A DNA stretch of 64,000 nucleotides, taken from NCBI RefSeq assembly GCF_022605165.1, contig NC_063070.1:2914001-2978000 (forward strand), given 5' to 3'. Of this stretch, positions 32,861 through 43,402 are shown piece by piece. This stretch comes from Purpureocillium takamizusanense (Eukaryota > Ascomycota > Sordariomycetes > Hypocreales > Ophiocordycipitaceae). Under the pieces are notes generated by a model. That model did no database searches. It saw only the letters and a program-made list of their open reading frames with translations, and was not told where the DNA came from. Each line of letters starts with the position of its first letter. The first letter of the stretch is position 1. Made by a program: the position numbers and the translations under genes.

Positions 32861-34150
32861 ATGGCGGAGACCACGGCGACGGCGACGGCGACGGCGACAC
32901 AACTCAAGGTTGCGATCATTCAGCTCTACGCGGAGGTGAGCGCTTCTCCCCCCCCCCCTTCTCTCTCTTTCTTTCTTTCTCTCTCTCTCGCAAATCACAT
33001 CAGTCGTCGTGTGTGAGAGAGAGAGAAAGAAAAGACGGCCCAAGCAACGCCCACTGACACATTTCCTTTGCTCTCTCTGCCGCTGCTACAGCCCGTCCAA
33101 CCCGCCAGGAACTTTGACCGCGCGGCCGCCTTCATCCGCCAGGCCGTCGCCCAGCACGGCGCCCAGCTCGCCGTCCTCCCCGAGTACCACCTCTCGGGCT
33201 GGGCGCCCGAGCAACCCGGCTTCGCCGCCACGGCCGCCCTCGCCCCCGAGTACCTGGCGCGGTACCGGGCCCTCGCGCGGGAGCTGCGCGTCGCCATCGT
33301 GCCGGGCACCATCCTCGAGGAGCCACAGGACGATGCGGACGATGCGGACGACGATGTGCTAGGGGAGGAGGCGAGGGGGGGAAAGGCGCAGGGCACCACC
33401 ACCGGGAACCATAAGGCCGCAAGCGGTAGTAGCAGGAGCAGCACCGGCATGCTCAACACGGCATACTTCATCGGCCCCGACGGCGCCCTCGTCGCGCGCT
33501 ACCGCAAGAAGAACCTCTGGCACCCCGAGCGCCCGCACCTCGTCCCCGACGCCGCCGCCCCGCACGCCGCCTTCGACACCCCCTGGGGCTTCCGCGCCGG
33601 CATGCTCGTCTGCTGGGACATGGCCTTCCCCGAGGCCTTTCGCGAGCTCGTCGCCGACGGCGCGCGCGTCATCGTCGTCCCGTCGTTTTGGCTCGGCGCC
33701 GAGGGTCCGTCCCCGGATAGGGATAGGGTCGTGATGGCGGACGGAGAGGGGGCCGGCGCTGCTGCTGCTGATGCCATGTCGACTGCGACTGCGACTGCGA
33801 CTGCGAGTACGACTGCGACGGAGCGCCTGTTCGTGGAGAGCACCTGCGTGACGCGCGCGTTCGAAAACACCGCCGCCATCGTGTACGTCAACGCGGGTGC
33901 GCCGGCGGGCCTGCCGGAGGGGGCCGTCGATGGCCAGGGCTACGAGTACCTGGGGCTCAGCCAGGTGGCGATGCCGCTCCGAGGCGCGCTGGGCAAGATG
34001 GGGCCGTCCGAGGGCGTCCAAATCGTCGACATAGACTTCAGCGTGCTGGACAAGGCCGAGGAGGCGTACAGGGTGCGCCAGGATATTGCACGCGAGGGCT
34101 GGCACTACGTGAGGAATATGTCCGTGAGCGCCAAGAAGCAGGACGCCTGA
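32861..34150 (+). CDS. Carbon-nitrogen hydrolase (nitrilase superfamily)
   Basis: A 377-residue amidohydrolase. Exons 32861-32935 and 33092-34150 flank a 156-nt pyrimidine-rich intron. The nitrilase catalytic triad is complete: E56 in [13 protein letters not shown]164 in [12 protein letters not shown] and C199 in [11 protein letters not shown]. The protein is longer than a typical amidase of this superfamily because of two low-complexity insertions: an acidic/Gly/Ser stretch at about residues 98-135 and an Ala/Thr stretch near 250-270 encoded by repeats of the hexamer ACTGCG. The Cys-Trp-Asp motif places it with aliphatic amidase or carbamoylase-type members rather than true plant nitrilases. 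Its substrate cannot be told from sequence. Confidence 0.88.
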
Positions 34151-34384
34151 ATCCATCATGCATGAACAATTTTGGACCTTCCATAGGTGCAAATCTATCA
34201 TCAGTTAACGGTAATATGGCGTTTGCCACGACGGGCATCGTGCCCCCCCTCCATGCAAGTCCCCTAGCCTATCGCGGCATCTCCTGATGACCGAGAGTTC
34301 CCCTAGACCGCAGAGCCACCAAAAACATCAACGCCTGCCATGAATGATTCGACCGCCTGTGCTTCGTAACTCGTGGCCCACCTA

Positions 34385-36765
34385 TCATGCCTTCTGGATT
34401 TCGTCCTTGTCCTTCAAGTATCGCCGACGCAGCTCCACGCCCTCCGCGGTATGCTTTTCCACCAGGCGCTGCGCGTCCTTTTCGGCTTTGCGACGGGCCT
34501 TAACATCTGCCGCCGACCTCTTTGCATTGATTTCATCGACCCGCCGAAGTGCAGTATCGTCACGGTCGGTCCATACCCCCTGCCAACCCTTCGGCACACC
34601 CTGGCCCTTCTGGAGGCTGTCCATGACAGTCGTGGCAAGAAAGCCGGGAGTGAGGGTAGTGCGATCCATCGCCTCGACCACAATCTTGTGAGGGTATCCA
34701 AGCGCCTGGTAGTGGTCCACCCAGTAGCGAATTCCTAGCTGATCGTCCTTTCCCGTAGCCTTCGGGGCTTGCGTCTGTGCAGAGCTAGTCGTCTGCGGTT
34801 TCTGGGAGCTGACGGCTTGTTTCGTCTGGGAAACATATCCCGACGCACGAAATGCGGCGGGAAGTCTTCTTTTGGCACCCTTGGCCTTATTCTCTTCCGC
34901 CTGAGGGCCCAAGGGTGAGGCGTTCTCCCGGATTGTTTTTGTGGCCGACATCTGCTCGCTGCTACCAGTCTTCTTTTGAAGATCTAGTGGAATAGGTGTG
35001 ACGTCCATGGCCTCAGAGTGCAACTGCTGTGATGGGGTGACTTCCACCAAGCTCTCCTGCGTTTGCAAGTTCTGCGGATAGCGAACTTGAGTTTCGAATG
35101 CCGCATCTTCACCTTCCGTCAAATCCTCATCTCCCGACGGGGGTGAAGAACGTTGAAGCTTATTGGGGCTTGTTGTTCTGCCGCCGGCCGTCATTTTGCG
35201 GACTGTTGGCGACAACGTCTGCAGTTCTCGGCGCTGCTTCTTTGAAAGAAGCTGTTCTTCCGGGGTTGAGGATATTTCCGCGTTTGGGTCCAGACGCCTG
35301 CGCTTGCCACCGTGACTAGAGATGGTGTCGGTTACATCGGCAGTCCGCTTCTTCCTCTCGCTTTCAACTGAAGCTGGCTCAGGCGATAACAAAGGCGACA
35401 CAGGCAGCCCGGGCGACTGAAGTGCAGGTTGTGCCGAAGTAGCCAAGTCCGGTCCTCTGTTTGCTCCCTCGCCGTCGGACTCATAGTCCGACATTAGATC
35501 GAGAAAGTCGGCAAGGTTAAATCGGTAGCAATCGCACAGCTCTCTAGACACTTGTCCTGTCGGGTCAAAATCGTAGCCCAAGTCTTCTGCGACCTTCAGC
35601 CAGTCCACCTCGTCCCGGTGAACCTTTTGCGCCTCGACGGCTTGGCTGAGCTCCCACAGGCCCACAATCTTCGAACCAATCCAAGTTTCCAGCTCGATGT
35701 CCTTGCAGACTTCTTCCGAGTACAAGAGTATGTCGTTGATGAAAATCTTCTCTGCCATATTCTCCTCGTCCTCTCCGAACCAATCAGCGATGGGCGAGGG
35801 AGGCTCCTCCTCGGCAGGCTGCTCCTGGGCCGGCTCCTCTGGATCTTGTGCAATAGCAGACTTGGCAGGTGTAGTATCGGGTGAGTTTGAGGGCTCGCGG
35901 CTCGTTTCCGAAGCACCGGCGGCAACAGACGACCCGGAATTGTGCCTTTGGCCATCCGTCTGTTTCCGTTTGCTCTGGACGGGGCTTGATGGGGTCTCTC
36001 TCGACGCCACTTGGTCTGTAGAGACCTGAGCCTCGTCGGGTGCTTTGCCTGGCTTTCTCTTGACCTCTTGAGGCGGCGAAATGGGTTCGGGAGAGGCCTC
36101 GCGCGCCAGTTGTTCAAGGTGGGCCTGCCCTCTGGGTTGAAGCATCTTGGTGAACCGATCTCTCCAGGACTGCCACGTGTGTCGCGGATTCTGCGAAAAA
36201 GCAGTCAGAATGCCAGGAACAGATTTGTTTTTGGAAAGCGAATGAGACCCACGGTCCGCTCAAACTCTTGATAAATCTTGTTACCCGCGAGGTGCTCACC
36301 GTGGCGAAGCACCCATTTGACGAGGGCGACGTCCTCGGCGTGGTTGAAGGGGGTTCTCGTCGCTTTGCCAGGGCGATTCGCCGAGCCAACCATCCTTGGG
36401 AGATCTGGGTCCGGACCGATGCGATAGCGGTCTTTGATCTGTATGATGCCGTTGTCCACCGACTCCGTGACAAACCTCCACGAGTAGGATCCCGCGGGGG
36501 CGTCTTTGCGTGCGTGATCCGCAATGAGGATATCCGCATCCTTCTCCAAGGGCACCACCGCGCCACCGTTGTTCTGGAGAGGTTGGGTCAGTCGTCTGCA
36601 CACGGGCCGTGTTTCCTTGGAGAAGCGGGGCGGGCGTCTTGCCTTGATCTTGAGCACGATGGACTCTCTCATGGGCACGCGTCGAGCGACCCAAAATGAA
36701 ACGCCTTTGAAGATGGTTCCGCCCTCGGCGCTGGCAACACCGTCGTAGGTGATGCCTGCCGCCAT
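34385..36765 (-). CDS. rap1: Telomere-binding protein Rap1
   Basis: A shelterin component that protects telomeres and regulates their length. Exons 36643-36765, 36253-36573 and 34385-36190 give 749 residues. The first intron (36574-36642, 69 nt) has a GC donor, the second (36191-36252, 62 nt) is GT-AG. The N-terminal BRCT-like domain runs from FKGVSFWVARRVP to about residue 90 (DADILIADHARK). A Myb/SANT domain lies at about 115-165 (FNHAEDVALVKWVLRHG ... HTWQSWRDRFTKML), crossing the second junction. A long acidic, disordered middle is followed by the Rap1 C-terminal domain at about 632-749, with RYWVDHYQALGYPHKIVVEA and VPKGWQGVWTDRDDTALR. All three family domains are in the right order. Confidence 0.93.
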
Positions 36766-37481
36766 GGTTGAACCGTATGACTGGCCGCAGTGGCAGCTGC
36801 TATCACCCTGTGTTTGTGCGCGGCGTGTGTGTGTGCCTTTGTGTGTGTGAGATGCGAGTGAGCGCGAACCGTGCTGAGTGGAGCGATGCGTAGTCAAAGT
36901 TTGCCGGTTTGGAGCTACGAGGGGAAGGACGAGGGCTGGCGGCAAATGTCGACAAAGTCATTGTGTCCAGCCGAGCTCGCGAGCAGACTTTTAAATTGAA
37001 CAGACGAAAGCCGCTTCATTCAAGTCCCGTGGTCGCTCCTGCTCGCCTATTGTGTTCGAGGTGGACGCGTGATGGGGGTCGCACGCGCAATCACGTGGTC
37101 CCCAGCACCTGTGGGCCCCCCGTTTCTCCCGGTGGCTTCACTGAAGGCCCAGTGACTCCCGAAGCTTCGGGCCCGCTGAAGCGAGCGCCTCACCTCTCCC
37201 ATGTCCGGGAACCAGGTCAGCCCGTCGTTGCTGGTGATCGACCTCAGCCACCTCACCCGACTAAGTGCCTCTACCAGCTGGGCCTTGCCTTGTCGTCGCC
37301 GTTGTCGAACATCCCACGTGCGGCAGACACCTCTCTGCACTAATCCAGATGCCCATCCTGTGCCCGACATGATATCGTCGCAGCCGGCCTCTCAGCTGAT
37401 AGATTGCTCTCGCTTCGTTCCTCTTCGCGACCTAACGCCGGGGCCCGCGCACAGCCAGCCCAGGCAGCAGGGCCCGACGAC
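36766..37481. other. Divergent promoter region between rap1 and swf1
   Basis: About 700 nt between two start codons on opposite strands. It includes a GT/TG-rich run near 36,830-36,852. The frame of swf1 remains open upstream of its ATG but has no other ATG. No other gene was seen. Confidence 0.5.
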
Positions 37482-38879
37482 ATGATGACGCCGTTCAAAT
37501 GGGCCGTCGTTTTCGTCCTGTCCCTCTCCTTCATGGTCTTTGTGACCTTTTTCGGCAGGCTACCTGCGTTTAGGTGGGTGGTGTTTCCATGGCGCCCGTA
37601 CAGTATACTTCATCCACACGAAGACCTCGCTGACGTTTCGGCGCATGGAAAAAGGAAAACGCCCATCGCGGCGCTGCACAGGCTGGTATGGATTCACATC
37701 CCCAACGCCGGCATCGCCGTCGACAACGTCGTCACGGGCGGCAGGCTGTTCAGGTCGCTGTCGCGCTTTGGGAACTTTATGATGCATGACCGGCATCCCA
37801 CGGTAGTGGTGAGTCTTGGGCTGTTGTTGGTCCCCGAGATGCCGCGGCGCAGTGAGTGGCTCACCGTCGCATCGCAGGTCTTCTTCCTCGCTATTCTCGT
37901 CGTGGCCGAGTACATGTATCTCCCGTCGGCATGGCCGCACCTCGGCGCCTTCACCAAGCTCTCCGCCAGCATCACGGTGTTCCTGCCCTACCTGTTCCTC
38001 TACCTCGCCTGCGCCAGCGACCCTGGCTACATCACGCCCGCCAACCACGCCTACCACATGTCCCTCTACCCCTACGACCACGCCCTCTTCCACCCAGGCA
38101 ACAAGTGCAACAGCTGCCGCTTTCTCAAGCCGGCGCGGTCAAAGCACTGCAGCGTCTGCAAGCGCTGCATCGCAAAGGCCGACCATCACTGCATCTTCAT
38201 CAACTCGTGCGTCGGCTACGGCAACCACCACTGGTTCATCCTCCTCCTCCTGTCCACCGCCGTTCTCACCACCTACGGCGCCCTGCTCGGCCTCTCCCTG
38301 CTGTCCACCGCCATGCGCGCGCGCTTCCCGGCGTTCCGCCTGTGGAAGCCACGCAGCATGACCACGACCGTCTACGCCGCCATCTGGGGTGCCGGCATCC
38401 AGAGCAACGTCCGCCTCGGCGCCACCACCCTCCTGGCTGTTCTGACCAGCCCGCTCGTCTGGGGCCTGCTCTTCTACACGCTCTACCTTGTCTGGGCCGG
38501 CACTACCACCAATGAGTCCCTCAAGTGGTCCGTTTACAAGGAGGATATGGACGACGGGTATGCCTTTCGCAGACCACTGTCGGCGAGCAGGATGAGGGAC
38601 CCGCGGGTGGACCCCGCCTGCGCCAGGTGGCCTGTAGAACCTGAGCAGGTGCTTGTGGCGACCTCGGACGGTGAGCCGCCCATCGACGAATCGAACCTCG
38701 CTGGTGAAGGCCAGTGGGAGCGCGTCTGGAGTCTAAGGCATGTTGAGAACCTCTACGATATGGGTTTCTGGGATAATCTCGCGGATGCCTTTGTACGAGA
38801 TTATGCATTCGGGGGCCGAGCCGATGAACCGCCGGCCGAGCGTAGGAGAAGTGGCAAGGCCGCGCGTGGCAAGGCTTGA
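37482..38879 (+). CDS. swf1: Palmitoyltransferase Swf1 (DHHC family)
   Basis: An ER membrane S-acyltransferase that palmitoylates cysteines next to transmembrane segments, for example in SNAREs. Exons 37482-37573 and 37655-38879 give 438 residues. The 81-nt intron is a multiple of three without stops, so it could be read through; removing it joins RLPAF(R) to KTPIAALHR, the arrangement known in Swf1 proteins. Transmembrane helices are visible at about residues 6-24, 120-140, 145-175 and two after the catalytic domain. The zinc/DHHC domain reads CNSCRFLKPARSKHCSVCKRC, then ADHHCIFINSCVGYGNHHWF, with D207-H208-H209-C210. The cytosolic tail is hydrophilic. Confidence 0.92.
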   Translation: MMTPFKWAVVFVLSLSFMVFVTFFGRLPAFRWVVFPWRPYSILHPHEDLADVSAHGKRKTPIAALHRLVWIHIPNAGIAVDNVVTGGRLFRSLSRFGNFMMHDRHPTVVVSLGLLLVPEMPRRSEWLTVASQVFFLAILVVAEYMYLPSAWPHLGAFTKLSASITVFLPYLFLYLACASDPGYITPANHAYHMSLYPYDHALFHPGNKCNSCRFLKPARSKHCSVCKRCIAKADHHCIFINSCVGYGNHHWFILLLLSTAVLTTYGALLGLSLLSTAMRARFPAFRLWKPRSMTTTVYAAIWGAGIQSNVRLGATTLLAVLTSPLVWGLLFYTLYLVWAGTTTNESLKWSVYKEDMDDGYAFRRPLSASRMRDPRVDPACARWPVEPEQVLVATSDGEPPIDESNLAGEGQWERVWSLRHVENLYDMGFWDNLADAFVRDYAFGGRADEPPAERRRSGKAARGKA

Positions 38880-39174
38880 ATCACTGAAGTGATGATCTAC
38901 TGTTTCCATCGTACACACCTAGCTAGTTAGTATACGCATAGCACGGGCAACCACGTAGCGGTTCTTGTTCATAAAAGTATTCAATGTAATATGTGATTCG
39001 CTGCTTCATCAACGTCGCTCGTTTTAATCATATCCACACGCATCTAGGTCTTGCGTGATCAACCAAGACAATGTAGCCTTCTTCCGCCGCCGTGGTAGAG
39101 AAATCGACCCCGTAACTACCCTCTTCTAGAGCGCGTAGATGCATTTATGTATGGTTTTATCCCGGTCCCGCCGT

Positions 39175-40316
39175 CTACAAGATCGTGCCGAAACTGCTGC
39201 TTGTTAGCGAATGCTCTTGCAGACGTCCAGTAGTGAGACTCACCCAAACGTCTGCTTGATGCTCTTGACGTAGTACTCGAGCCAGTTCCTCTTGGTGACC
39301 TCCTCCTGGCCGACAGGAACGCCCTCCCACGTAACGCGCATCACGGTCACATGGTCCACATCGTTCTGGTCAAACTCGATCTGAAGCTTGGAGTGATGGC
39401 CGGCGGGCCACTGGCTCAGGCGCCAGCTCTGCACAATCTTCTTGGGCGAGTCGAGCTCGAGGTACTCGCCCGACACATTGCCGCCGAAAAGCTCAAACTT
39501 GCCGCCCTTCTTGGCGCCCTCGAAGAGCTTCGGAGGGGACCGCGTAAAGGCCGCCAACCGCTGGGGGTCGACAAAGGTCTGATACATCTCCTCGGCCGTG
39601 GTCCGGAATTCTTCGTTGTCCGTCACCGTGACGGTGTTGACAATGCCAGAGGTGCTGGTGGGAGTGCTGCTTTCGGGAGCCTTGGGCGTCGAAGAATGGG
39701 GATGCAGCTTGGGCGTGGAGAAGCCGCTGGAGGGGTTTGAGCCGGCAGCGTGCTGGATGTCCTTGCCGTGCTCGGCAATCAGCGCGGGGGCGAGCTTCTG
39801 GAAGTGCGTCCGCAGCTGGGGGACGATTTTGGACCGCACGAGGTCCTTGACGGGCTGCTTCTCCTTTGACTCGGAGAAGATGTCCACATCAAACTACAGC
39901 ATATTAGGGCCATGAATACTCCCTGGTTGAAGCATTGGTGTACGTGTGCCACATACCACATACTCGTCCTCGTCGGTGTCGTGGGCAATCTCCGGCACGG
40001 TAATGGTGCCCGAGACGTCGTCCGCGTCAGGCGCAGATCCTGGAAGGCATTAGCGCTCATCGTGCAGCCAGCAATCTCCGAATGATCCCATACCGGTATA
40101 CTCGAGAACCAGCTTCACGTCGAAGATGGTAATGACCTTGCCCTTTCGCTGGCTGACATCGACGTCGCCGTCCATGCTCTGGATCTTGCTGACCTTGGCC
40201 TCGACATCGCCATTCTTGGCCTCAATCTGGGTCAGGTTCTCCTCAAACCATGTCCTCGCCCACGCGGAGACGTCCTTGTTGACCCAATGCCAGTTATTCG
40301 GGTTGTGCAGGACCAT
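39175..40316 (-). CDS. aha1: Hsp90 ATPase activator Aha1
   Basis: A cochaperone that stimulates the Hsp90 ATPase. Four exons: 40094-40316, 39957-40039, 39244-39893 and 39175-39193, introns 50-63 nt, giving 324 residues. The N-terminal Aha1_N domain starts NPNNWHWVNKDVSAWARTWF, includes the family signature at the extreme N-terminus, and continues through EGxK-type strands to LRTHFQKLAPALIAEHGKD. A Ser/Thr/Pro linker leads to the C-terminal AHSA1/Bet-v1-like domain (TAEEMYQTFVDPQRLAAFTR ... NWLEYYVKSIKQTFGFGTIL). The last exon is only 19 nt and supplies the conserved FGTIL end, which an ORF finder misses. Confidence 0.95.
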
Positions 40317-41348
40317 TGTGCCAACGAGGCTCCAAACAGACGGAAGGGGGAGGCGCGAATCCTGGCGCGAGCGCGGGTCAGCACGTGCACGCTAACTCAA
40401 AACGCAAGACAGAGCGAAGAATTTAATGTGCAGGAGCATGTTCAGAGGTGGTTTGTAAACCACAGCAAATTGGTCATCAATGGAGGGAGTACAAGTCACC
40501 CTATGACTGGTGCCAGCTGGAGTCTCATCATGTTGACTGCGGCGGGTGTGCGTTGGGCAGCGGAAGAGCCTTGGGGGCCAACTTACAGTGATGCAGTTGT
40601 ATGTAGGCGTCAATTGGGGTGTGTGATTGGCGGGCCGCGACGTTCTCGGAGAAAGGGTTGGCGAGGAGGAGGGAGGAAGGAGGAGGAAGGAGGAAGTAGA
40701 GTTGAGAAAAGGACGAAGTTGGCGAGCTCAGAATGCTCTAGAATTTCACGAGAGCCTTGTGCCCCCACCACGAGGTGAAAAGCGGGGCTGGTCATTTCGT
40801 AACACATGACAGGCTGGCGTGAAGCGCTTCCATCATCAGCCTTGCATTGCCGACTGCCTTTGCAACTTGGACGTGTGCACTCTCCAAGTCGCACGTTTCG
40901 ATGCTACGATGGGACCTGAGCGCCGTATAAAGCGCGATGAACTCTGTTGCTGGCAGGGCAATACGCGCCACGTGCCTGGCTATGGTGAACGATTCGCAGC
41001 AAAGTCGACGCAAATCTCAAATGCACCAGCAAAGTCCTGTCGAGACAATGATGTTGGGCGTTTGCTTTTGCTTCGATGCGTACAACCGACAGGGACATGT
41101 CTGGCAGGGCCGAGACCGTCACGTCCCACGTATGACTTATTGCCCCCGGCGGCACAGGATCAAGCAGAGGGTCTCTGCGCGCCCAATTTTGCTCCACCAG
41201 TTGCCGGCCGACGACATGGAGCTGGGCTACGTACAAGTTGGCCAGGGGCACGTCCAAGGAATTATTAAGATTTAAATCGAGCTCGTATAGGGCTCGCATC
41301 TAGTGGGAGTGCATCGCATCGGCAGGAGCCGCAGGGCTATGCAAGGCT
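40317..41348. other. Intergenic region upstream of aha1
   Basis: About 1 kb between two minus-strand genes, holding the aha1 promoter and the 3' UTR of the next gene. A purine-rich (GGA-type) run lies near 40,660-40,700. Overlapping frames on both strands are unsupported. Confidence 0.5.
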
Positions 41349-42368
41349 TCATGGCTTGACCAAGACGTTCTTATAAAACAGGTTGCAGCGGCGATCGCCA
41401 GCCTTGCCGGACGCAAAGCCGAGGAAGAGACGCGGTTCGCCAGCGGCGGTCGTGTAGACGCCCATGCCCTCAGGTTCCCGGAATTCTAGAGACTTGCCAG
41501 CTTCCGTGAAGACGGGACCCTGCTTGATCTTGCCGGTGTTGACGTCGACGCTGGTGACCTCGGAGTCGAGCTTCCCATGGTTGATGTCGTTGGACGTGCC
41601 GCTCAGCATGTAGACGTACGAGCCGTAGGCCACGTAGCCCTGGAAGACGTCGGAGCGGCCCTTGAGCGCCGGCTGCGGGACGTTGTACAGCGGGGCCGAA
41701 AAGTCGCCCTTGCGGGCCTTGTCGATGGCGAAGCCGGCCAGGCACTTGCCCTCCTTGCAGCTGTAGCGGCAGACGAGCGACTGGTCGAGGCCGTTGATGT
41801 TGCAGATGATGTTGCTGGAGGAGGGGAAGGGCTTGAACTTGGTGACGGCGTTGGAGCCGCTGCCGACATTCACCGTCTTTCCCTTGGCCCACTTGAAGCG
41901 AGCGAGCCTCTCGCCGTAGCCGTTGCTCTTGCAGTTGGCCTCGGTCCACAGGAACGTGTCGGCGCCCACGGGCTCGGCGCCGATGGCGACGCCGTGCCCG
42001 GAGCCCAGGACGTACATGTGGCCGACGTACTTGCCGGAGAAGTCGAGCTCGGTGATGCAGAGGTCGCCCTTGTCGCCGGGCGTCCCGTTCTTGCGCTGGG
42101 CGACGAAGAGCCGGCGGTTCTTCTGGTCAAAGGCGAAGCTCTGCTGCACGGTGTCGTCCTTGAGCGTCTTGTGCCGGAAGAGGTCGTGCGAGGGCTCGTT
42201 GAGCTTGAAGTAGGCGGACGGGGCCACCGCGCGCGGGGCGATGGACTGCTCGGTGGCGAGCTCGGCGACGGAGCGCTCTGCGATGATGACGGAGGCGCGT
42301 GTCGTCGAGGTGAGGAGGGAGACGACAAGGGGCGCAAAGGCCAGGGCGAGCTGACGAAGGGAGCCCAT
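41349..42368 (-). CDS. Secreted TagC-like beta-propeller protein
   Basis: A 339-residue single-exon protein with an N-terminal signal peptide (about residues 1-25, rich in Leu, Ala and Val). The mature part has repeated beta-strand blocks such as QQSFAFDQKNRRLFVAQRK, GDLCITELDFSGKYVGHMYV, TFLWTEA and GYVAYGSYVYMLSG, ending RRCNLFYKNVLVKP. This layout resembles the five-bladed propeller found in phage receptor-binding and bacterial TagC-like proteins, which also occurs in secreted fungal proteins. Six or so cysteines could form disulfides. Ligand and role are unknown. The gene call is firm; the family name is an inference from pattern only. Confidence 0.75.
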   Translation of the reverse strand: MGSLRQLALAFAPLVVSLLTSTTRASVIIAERSVAELATEQSIAPRAVAPSAYFKLNEPSHDLFRHKTLKDDTVQQSFAFDQKNRRLFVAQRKNGTPGDKGDLCITELDFSGKYVGHMYVLGSGHGVAIGAEPVGADTFLWTEANCKSNGYGERLARFKWAKGKTVNVGSGSNAVTKFKPFPSSSNIICNINGLDQSLVCRYSCKEGKCLAGFAIDKARKGDFSAPLYNVPQPALKGRSDVFQGYVAYGSYVYMLSGTSNDINHGKLDSEVTSVDVNTGKIKQGPVFTEAGKSLEFREPEGMGVYTTAAGEPRLFLGFASGKAGDRRCNLFYKNVLVKP

Positions 42369-43402
42369 CGCGGATAAGACTTGATTGACGGTTTAGCCTC
42401 TTCCGCCGCTGTGTCTGATGATTTGTCTTGATGCGCAGATGTTGGTGACCAGTCGGCTCAACGGCACATCGCGTTATATATCTCGATCCGGGAAAGGGAT
42501 ATTATTCTCCAGGACAGGAAAAACTACACGTGCTCGCCTGCCACAACATTGCAGCGGCTGAAGACTCCCCCCCTCCTACTAGCCCGAGCAGCAGACTCTG
42601 TTTGGAGAGAGGCATCGCGATCGGCGCGTGGGCAGTAAGACTGCGTCGGGGAGATTTTTTTCGACAAGAGGTCGGCGCGCTCTAAAATGAATGGGAACAT
42701 GTCTTTGGGCGTGCTGGACGGGGCGCTGACCGATGTCGGGGAAACACTCTCCCCGACTCATTACAAAGGGTGTATTCAGGCCTGGCAAGTCTAGGTTGGG
42801 GTCCCTCTTGGCATAAGCGCTGATCGGCCGCTTTTCACGCGCCATTGCTCTCAGAGGCGTCCTTTGCGAAGGAAGCTCGTCGGCTTGGCCAGAGCGAAAT
42901 GACTGCCCCTGGACCCTGGCAGAGTTCTAACTTTTAGCTAATTGTAGGCGCTGTCGTTGGTTCAGGGTTGTGCATGCGTACAGGTAGAGGTAGTAGCTAT
43001 GCATGGACTCGTTATGATACAATTTACCTAGTGCTGCTGCTAAAAGCGTAGCATCTATCGAAAGCTGGCCAAGCTTAGTGGCCTTGTTCGGGCACTTCTA
43101 TGGTTGCTGCAAAAGTAGAGCATATATAAAAATAAACCCCATCCCGCCTCCTTGCCGCGTCTTCCTATTCCGTCTTGCAGTGTGGATGTTGGGAGGCTCA
43201 CGTTGCGTGTCACTCCACCGGGTATGGTTGCTCATGTTCAGGAATCAGGAGCGGATACAGGGTTGAGTGGTGGCCACGGAATGACCACCCGCCAATCACT
43301 GGTAGTTCTGAACGCGTAACCAACAGAGGACCGCGCTCGTGCTTAGGCCTCTCTCATCGGCCTGATAACCGTACCTCAAGACACACACATCACCTGCTGC
43401 CG
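42369..43402. other. Divergent intergenic region
   Basis: About 1 kb between the divergent starts of the propeller gene and the phosphotransferase-like gene. A TATA-like element (TTATATATC) sits near 42,474-42,482, about 110 nt upstream of the propeller ATG on the minus strand. Nothing else is supported. Confidence 0.5.

Noticed and set aside
27832..34150. P450, Kar5-like and nitrilase genes as a biosynthetic cluster
   Set aside because: Kar5 is a karyogamy protein, and there is no backbone synthase, transporter or regulator nearby; adjacency alone is not evidence.
41577..42377. 266-codon plus-strand open frame
   Set aside because: Antisense to the secreted propeller gene and without recognisable motifs.
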